A stretch of 44,270 nt of DNA from Phormidium sp. OSCR (GTDB lineage Bacteria > Cyanobacteriota > Cyanobacteriia > Cyanobacteriales > Geitlerinemataceae), in contig LJZT01000029.1 in assembly GCA_001314905.1 (NCBI GenBank), positions 1 to 44,270 of the forward strand, in the 5' to 3' direction. The notes under the pieces are model-generated. The model did not search any database. It was not told the DNA's origin and saw nothing but the letters and a program-made list of their open reading frames with translations. Positions 41,201 through 44,270 of the stretch are shown here, in pieces; the stretch's first letter is position 1, and every line of letters begins with the position of its first letter. A program made the position numbers and the translations under genes.

Positions 41201-42506
41201 CCTCGTTAATTGTGGCGCTGAAGTCAGGATCTTGGGCGGGATCGAGCATCCCCAGGGCTACGGGACCATTTTCGCCGGCATTGGCGGCATGAAGATGAAG
41301 CCTGGTGACATCGTCAGCCGTGTCTGGGGTTTGGGGGGCTTGTCCGAGAACGGGGCCAAAGTCCAAGCCCTCGACTTTGATGTCATAGCGGAGGGCGGTT
41401 TGGTCGTCATTGAGTTTGAAGACGGCCCGGCCGCTGGCATCGGTTTCGAGGGGGGGAACTTGGGATTCGCCGCTGAGATCGGCGTTAAAGAAGGTTCCGT
41501 TGCTTAGGCCGTTGACGGTGGTGATGGTGAGGCGGCCGAGGTTTTCGTCGGCCTGTAGGGTCCAGAAATCGGGGAAGGCGTCGGGATCGAGGGTGACGTC
41601 TTTGATGCGGGCTTCTTCACTGAAGCCATCGTAATCACGGGCGTCTCCTTCGTTGGCGGTGACGATGAAGGTTTGCCCGTTGGCTTCATAGACGGCGATC
41701 GCATCGGGTTGATACATCCCGACGAGGTTGGGGTGGCTGGTGATGTTGATGGCGTCGTCGCGATCGCTGGCATCGAAACCATTTTCGGGGAGGCTATGAT
41801 CTTTAAAGCCAAAGGGGAAAATATCTTCAATCCGGGCTTCGGCGATGTTGACAACGGCGAAGGCATTGTTTTCTTGTAGGGCGACGAAGGCGCGATCGCC
41901 CCCTGGGTCGACGGCGATGAATTCGGGTTCGACATCTTGGGCGACGCTGGCGTTGGGGCCAAAAATACGCACGCCAGCGTCGAGGAGTTCTTGGCGCTGC
42001 TCATTAAAGGCGGTAAAGTCAGCGGTGCGGACGGTGGCGTTGGCAACACCGGCACTAATGTCAATGACACTGACTGAGCCTTCAGGGTCGATGGTATAGT
42101 CGTCGTTGGGTTCCCCTTCGTTGGCCACCAAGAGGGTTCTACCGTCGGGGGTGAAGGTGAGCATATCGGGCAAAGCGCCGACGGGGACGGTGTTGAGGAG
42201 GGTTCCGTCGATGTCATAGAAGGCAATCAGTCCCGGTTCTTGGGTGTTATTATTTTCAACGGCAACGGCCACTAGACCATCGTTAACGGCAACACTATTG
42301 GCAATCCCCCCGAGATCGGTGGCGTTAATCTCAAAGAGTTTGCTGGGATTATTAGGATCGCGGATATCTAAAACTTCGATGCTGGCGCTATTGGCATTAA
42401 CGACAAATAGGCGCTGACTGGCTGGATCGTGAGCGGCAATTTCTGCGGCGCTTTCATCAAAAATTCCGGTTTCGAAGCTTCCGATTGAGTTGAGTCGAAT
42501 TGCCAT
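38265..42506 (-). CDS. choice-of-anchor I / 5'-nucleotidase-like phosphatase with inserted CHRD domain
   Basis: 1413 residues. Order: choice-of-anchor I beta-propeller-like domain (about 1-650) that is split by a CHRD-like domain (about 338-495); a PPTTPPTTP linker (about 655-671); a UshA-type metallophosphatase domain (from about 674, with SDLEGG, SAGDNYLPGP and GNHEFDAG at 779-786); then a 5'-nucleotidase C-terminal domain with KNGGGIRAPIG. No classical signal peptide is seen, as in the large atypical cyanobacterial alkaline phosphatase (PhoA of Synechococcus type), to which this may be related. Two metal-ligand motifs are altered. A Pho-box-like array lies upstream. Phosphate scavenging is inferred. 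Confidence 0.82.
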   Translation of the reverse strand: MAIRLNSIGSFETGIFDESAAEIAAHDPASQRLFVVNANSASIEVLDIRDPNNPSKLFEINATDLGGIANSVAVNDGLVAVAVENNNTQEPGLIAFYDIDGTLLNTVPVGALPDMLTFTPDGRTLLVANEGEPNDDYTIDPEGSVSVIDISAGVANATVRTADFTAFNEQRQELLDAGVRIFGPNASVAQDVEPEFIAVDPGGDRAFVALQENNAFAVVNIAEARIEDIFPFGFKDHSLPENGFDASDRDDAINITSHPNLVGMYQPDAIAVYEANGQTFIVTANEGDARDYDGFSEEARIKDVTLDPDAFPDFWTLQADENLGRLTITTVNGLSNGTFFNADLSGESQVPPLETDASGRAVFKLNDDQTALRYDIKVEGLDFGPVLGQAPQTPDTADDVTRLHLHAANAGENGPVALGMLDPAQDPDFSATINEDGSTTLSGIWQETDAANQPLSTFIPSLLAASPDDEVGLYVNIHTEANPDGELRGQLTATQAHDQLFAFGARSFAIWDSQGNLIADSGSDFERITAERFPDNFNSNNDENSFDTRSDNKGPEPEGVAIGEVNGRSYAFVGLERMGGVMTYDITDPNNPVFVDYLNNRDFNGDVEAGTAGDLGPEGIIVIPPEESPTGQPLLVVANEVSGNTRLFDIASDETPPPPTTPPTTPPTTPSSNRWQILHASDLEGGVSAIQDAPNFAAVVDGLEREAQNQGINSILLSAGDNYLPGPFFAAAGDSSVRETLQGVYSELFGVDLSNIREGVGRFDITNANVIGFDASAVGNHEFDAGTGTFAEIIGSDIRGNGPDDVRWLGAQFPYLSANLDFSNSDLGEFATSEILPNTAFASTPEDLDAAGAAPKVAPATIIERNGDRIGVVGITTPIVETISSTGDVTVLGPNSNDMGALANVVQPTIDQLLNQGINKIVTVSHLQQFQLEQELIPLLRGVDVAVSGGSDSILANPDNRLRAGDTAELPYPVLTNNADGDPAAIVSTDGEYSYVGRLVVEFDDNGVLLPESINPNESGPVASDAQGVSEVWTQAAPGEDPFAPGGKGAVVRQLTDAVQGVVTAKDQQIFGTSTVFVEGRREKVRTEETTLGNLTADANLFAAQQVDPTVQVSLKNGGGIRAPIGEVLGDSGDLVPPQGNPLSGKETGQISQLDIENSLRFNNELTLLTLTAEQLRQVLEHGVAETAPGQTPGRFPQVGGLSFSFDATLPPGQRVRSAAIVDESGDIVDPLVIGGQVFGDGDRPIRLVTLNFLADGGDGYPFDDFVAENPAFANVVELPDLLTEAGAATAANPGSEQDALAEYLLTVGPFMEPETPAQADTRIQRLTEREDGVFDPLTGMPTNEVVRLFIDSEQTINFGKFVAFVNSVNTGFRGDNGLGLLFGGQVGGSLEASADPSSGQVQPFLSDVLDLS

Positions 42507-42608
42507 GATGGTGAGATTCCCGCTGATTGTCTGATTGACTTGAAATTCGGCAGCAACACGGCTAGTTTTTGGGTGCCTTAAACTGCCTCAATTAGAATCT
42601 CACAGCTT

Positions 42609-42660
42609 TGTTTAGATATACATTAAGACTTTAATAAACCCAGTTTATATTTTGGTTAAA
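42609..42660 (-). promoter_or_regulatory. Pho-box-like array upstream of the phosphatase gene
   Basis: On the minus strand, 8-bp words spaced by 3 bp repeat with an 11-bp period: TTTAACCA, TATAAACT, TTTATTAA, CTTAATGT, TCTAAACA. The first matches the cyanobacterial PhoB half-site pattern (YTTAAYYW) fully, the fourth at 7 of 8, the others at 6 of 8. The region is AT-rich, so chance is possible. Confidence 0.35.
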
Positions 42661-42769
42661 GAATTGGTGGACATTCACTCATGCAAACCTCTAATGATAG
42701 AGATTTAAAGTTCAAAAAAAGTAGGGTGAGCAATGCGTTACTCACCCTAACAAAGCCTAATTTCAATGC

Positions 42770-44068
42770 TTAGCGATAGTCTCGACGCTGGATATCGGTC
42801 AAGCGAGCTTCAGGACGTAAAAAGCGATCCATTTGTGCTTCAAAGAAGTCGCGGTTTTTCTTCAAATGCTTAGGTTTGGGGTCATCGAGAGGATAACAGA
42901 GGGCTTGGCGTAATGCCTGAATCACGGCTGAGGTGACATTATACATGGAACGTTGAAAGGTAATCCCCAATTGAATTAACTGGTCATCTTCTCCCCGACA
43001 ATGTTGACGATAATACTCTTGCAAATAGGGGGGCAGAAAATGGAACATATCCTGCATTAACAAGGTTGGGGGAATCCCGGCACTCCCGACGGGGAAGACA
43101 TCGGCGTAAAGAATGCCATAGTGAAAGTCTTTCTGTTCGTGGGGAACTTGGTTGGCTTGGGCGTTATAGGATTTCGTTCCCCGGAAGGGTGCGGTTCGGT
43201 AAAAGACGGCTTCTACATAGGGTAATGCCGCTTCATAGAGCCAAGTAAAGGCTTTCGATTTGGGGATGATTTCATAGCATTCACCCCGAATATAGACGTG
43301 ATGGTAAATGGGACGACTGGCGACGGCAAAAATGCCATTGATCAGAAACTCCATAGCTTCGGGGACGGTGGTCATTTTTCCTTCGTCATAGAGATCCGAC
43401 ATTTCAAAAAACACTGGGGCCATGACTTCCCAAAATAGCCCCAGGTTGGCATAGTAGGACAGTTGTCGGACTTGCTCGATAAACATCGTCGGGAAGAGTT
43501 TATAGAGTCCCAACATCAGGGGATTGCCTTTGAAATAGGCGCGGATGGCGCGATCGCAGTTGGCGATATACTCGTCGCTTTCGAGGTAGTCGTTAAAGCG
43601 TCCCCCCATCCCTTGATGCCACAACATGGCTCGCATACAGGCTTCGGCGAACTCCATATTGATGCGATCGTGCCAGAGGTGATGAAACAGTTTGGGCATT
43701 TTGCCGGTTTCACCTCGCTCGATAAAGTCTAGGAGTTCAGGATGAGCCTCGCCTCGGCCACGCCAAATTCGTAATTCGGATTGGTCGCCGGAGTAGCTAT
43801 TTTGACGGTCTAAATAGGATTTTGGGAGAAAGTATTTGAAGGCGGGAATGGGATTGAGAAAGACTTGTTCGGCAATATAAAGCAAGTTCCGCCAGTAGAA
43901 ATCCATGGGAACGGCATAGGCTTTATAGATACCGATAATTTGCATCAAGTTTTCTGGGGTATCTGGAAGCATTGAACCGCCCGCTTCCAAACGATGAATG
44001 ATGTCTGCGTAGGGATGTTGGGAAGGAGGGAGGGCGTTTTGGCTGGGTTTGGTGGTGGTTTGGGTCAT
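42770..44068 (-). CDS. CO2 hydration protein (Cup/Chp family)
   Basis: Subunit of the specialised NDH-1 complexes that turn CO2 into bicarbonate in the CO2-concentrating mechanism; it sits on the NdhF/NdhD module on the cytoplasmic side of the thylakoid. The ATG at 44068 gives 432 residues; an upstream TTG start is inside a repeat. The HHLWHDRINMEFAE segment holds His130 and Arg135, the pair I recall as the zinc site of CupA. Whether this is the inducible CupA/ChpY or the constitutive CupB/ChpX cannot be decided; partner ndh genes, if linked, would lie beyond the right edge. No ribosome-binding site is visible. Confidence 0.9.
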   Translation of the reverse strand: MTQTTTKPSQNALPPSQHPYADIIHRLEAGGSMLPDTPENLMQIIGIYKAYAVPMDFYWRNLLYIAEQVFLNPIPAFKYFLPKSYLDRQNSYSGDQSELRIWRGRGEAHPELLDFIERGETGKMPKLFHHLWHDRINMEFAEACMRAMLWHQGMGGRFNDYLESDEYIANCDRAIRAYFKGNPLMLGLYKLFPTMFIEQVRQLSYYANLGLFWEVMAPVFFEMSDLYDEGKMTTVPEAMEFLINGIFAVASRPIYHHVYIRGECYEIIPKSKAFTWLYEAALPYVEAVFYRTAPFRGTKSYNAQANQVPHEQKDFHYGILYADVFPVGSAGIPPTLLMQDMFHFLPPYLQEYYRQHCRGEDDQLIQLGITFQRSMYNVTSAVIQALRQALCYPLDDPKPKHLKKNRDFFEAQMDRFLRPEARLTDIQRRDYR

Positions 44069-44078
44069 GGGGAAAAAA

Positions 44079-44171
44079 GGCAAAAGGCAAAAGGCAAGAG
44101 AAGGGAACAGGGAACAGGGAACAGGGAACAGGGAACAGGGAATAGGGATAACCCACCCCTGGCCCCTCCCA
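44079..44171. repeat. heptamer arrays and inverted copy of the composite repeat
   Basis: GGCAAAA copies (44079-44092) begin 10 bases upstream of the cup gene start codon. Five GGGAACA copies follow (44103-44137), then the exact inverted copy (44144-44171) of the 28-bp core at 14718-14745. The remaining 100 bp to the window edge hold nothing I can name. Confidence 0.92.
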
Positions 44172-44270
44172 AGCTTATCTTGTAGGGGTTTGCTAAATGA
44201 CGTAGGATTTAGGTAAACCAGTACCTGTAAGGGGCGCTTGACTGGGACTAGCAGTGGCCAAAGGTTGAGA

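Noticed and set aside
41504-42226. 240-residue Ser/Pro-rich minus-strand ORF
   Set aside because: Frame-shifted reading of the choice-of-anchor gene; composition is that of a wrong frame.

Overview
The window is chromosomal DNA from an oxygenic cyanobacterium, probably a filamentous, Oscillatoriales-type genus (genus not resolvable by eye). The evidence is psaA/psaB, the phycobilisome core-membrane linker apcE, a cyanobacterial-order ATP synthase operon with atp1, b' and b, vipp1, a fused panC-cmk gene, a CO2-hydration (Cup/Chp) protein, very frequent GCGATCGC (HIP1) palindromes, and several heptanucleotide tandem repeats typical of filamentous cyanobacteria.

Layout. 1-5386: psaB and psaA on the minus strand, closed by a hairpin terminator. 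Their roughly 500-nt upstream leader contains what looks like the right end of an IS200/IS605-type element with an omegaRNA-like scaffold and no recognisable tnpB. 5549-8796: two exported proteins of unknown function and an SbcD/Mre11-type nuclease. 8793-14573: panC-cmk, rlpA, purM, trmB and purK. 14784-17797: a lumenal or periplasmic pentapeptide-repeat protein, a small membrane protein, an E. coli-type TyrA with a degraded chorismate mutase domain, and menB. 17963-25594: a small Cys-rich protein, a DUF721/DciA-like protein with a zinc ribbon, a SPOR protein, vipp1, a thioredoxin, an aminotransferase, a PEP-CTERM protein and a DUF1350 protein. 26077-32211: the operon atp1-a-c-b'-b-delta-alpha-gamma on the minus strand, ending in a strong terminator. 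A consensus promoter immediately behind that terminator suggests an independent small RNA. 32456-38072: a methyltransferase, apcE, a small secreted protein and an orphan ABC-2 permease. 38265-44068: a 1413-residue phosphatase-like protein with a Pho-box-like upstream array, then a CO2-hydration protein.

Functional picture. Much of the window supplies photosynthetic energy conversion: the photosystem I core (psaAB), phylloquinone synthesis (menB), phycobilisome anchoring (apcE), thylakoid maintenance (vipp1), ATP synthase, and NDH-1-linked CO2 uptake (cup). Purine, pantothenate/CoA, dCMP/CMP and tyrosine biosynthesis genes lie among them as housekeeping neighbours. No CRISPR array, rRNA, tRNA, prophage or intact transposase gene was seen. 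The least ordinary parts are non-coding: the mobile-element-like RNA in the psaAB leader, the candidate small RNA behind the atp operon, a stem-loop-rich stretch before the SPOR gene, and stem-loops on both sides of the ATP synthase c gene.
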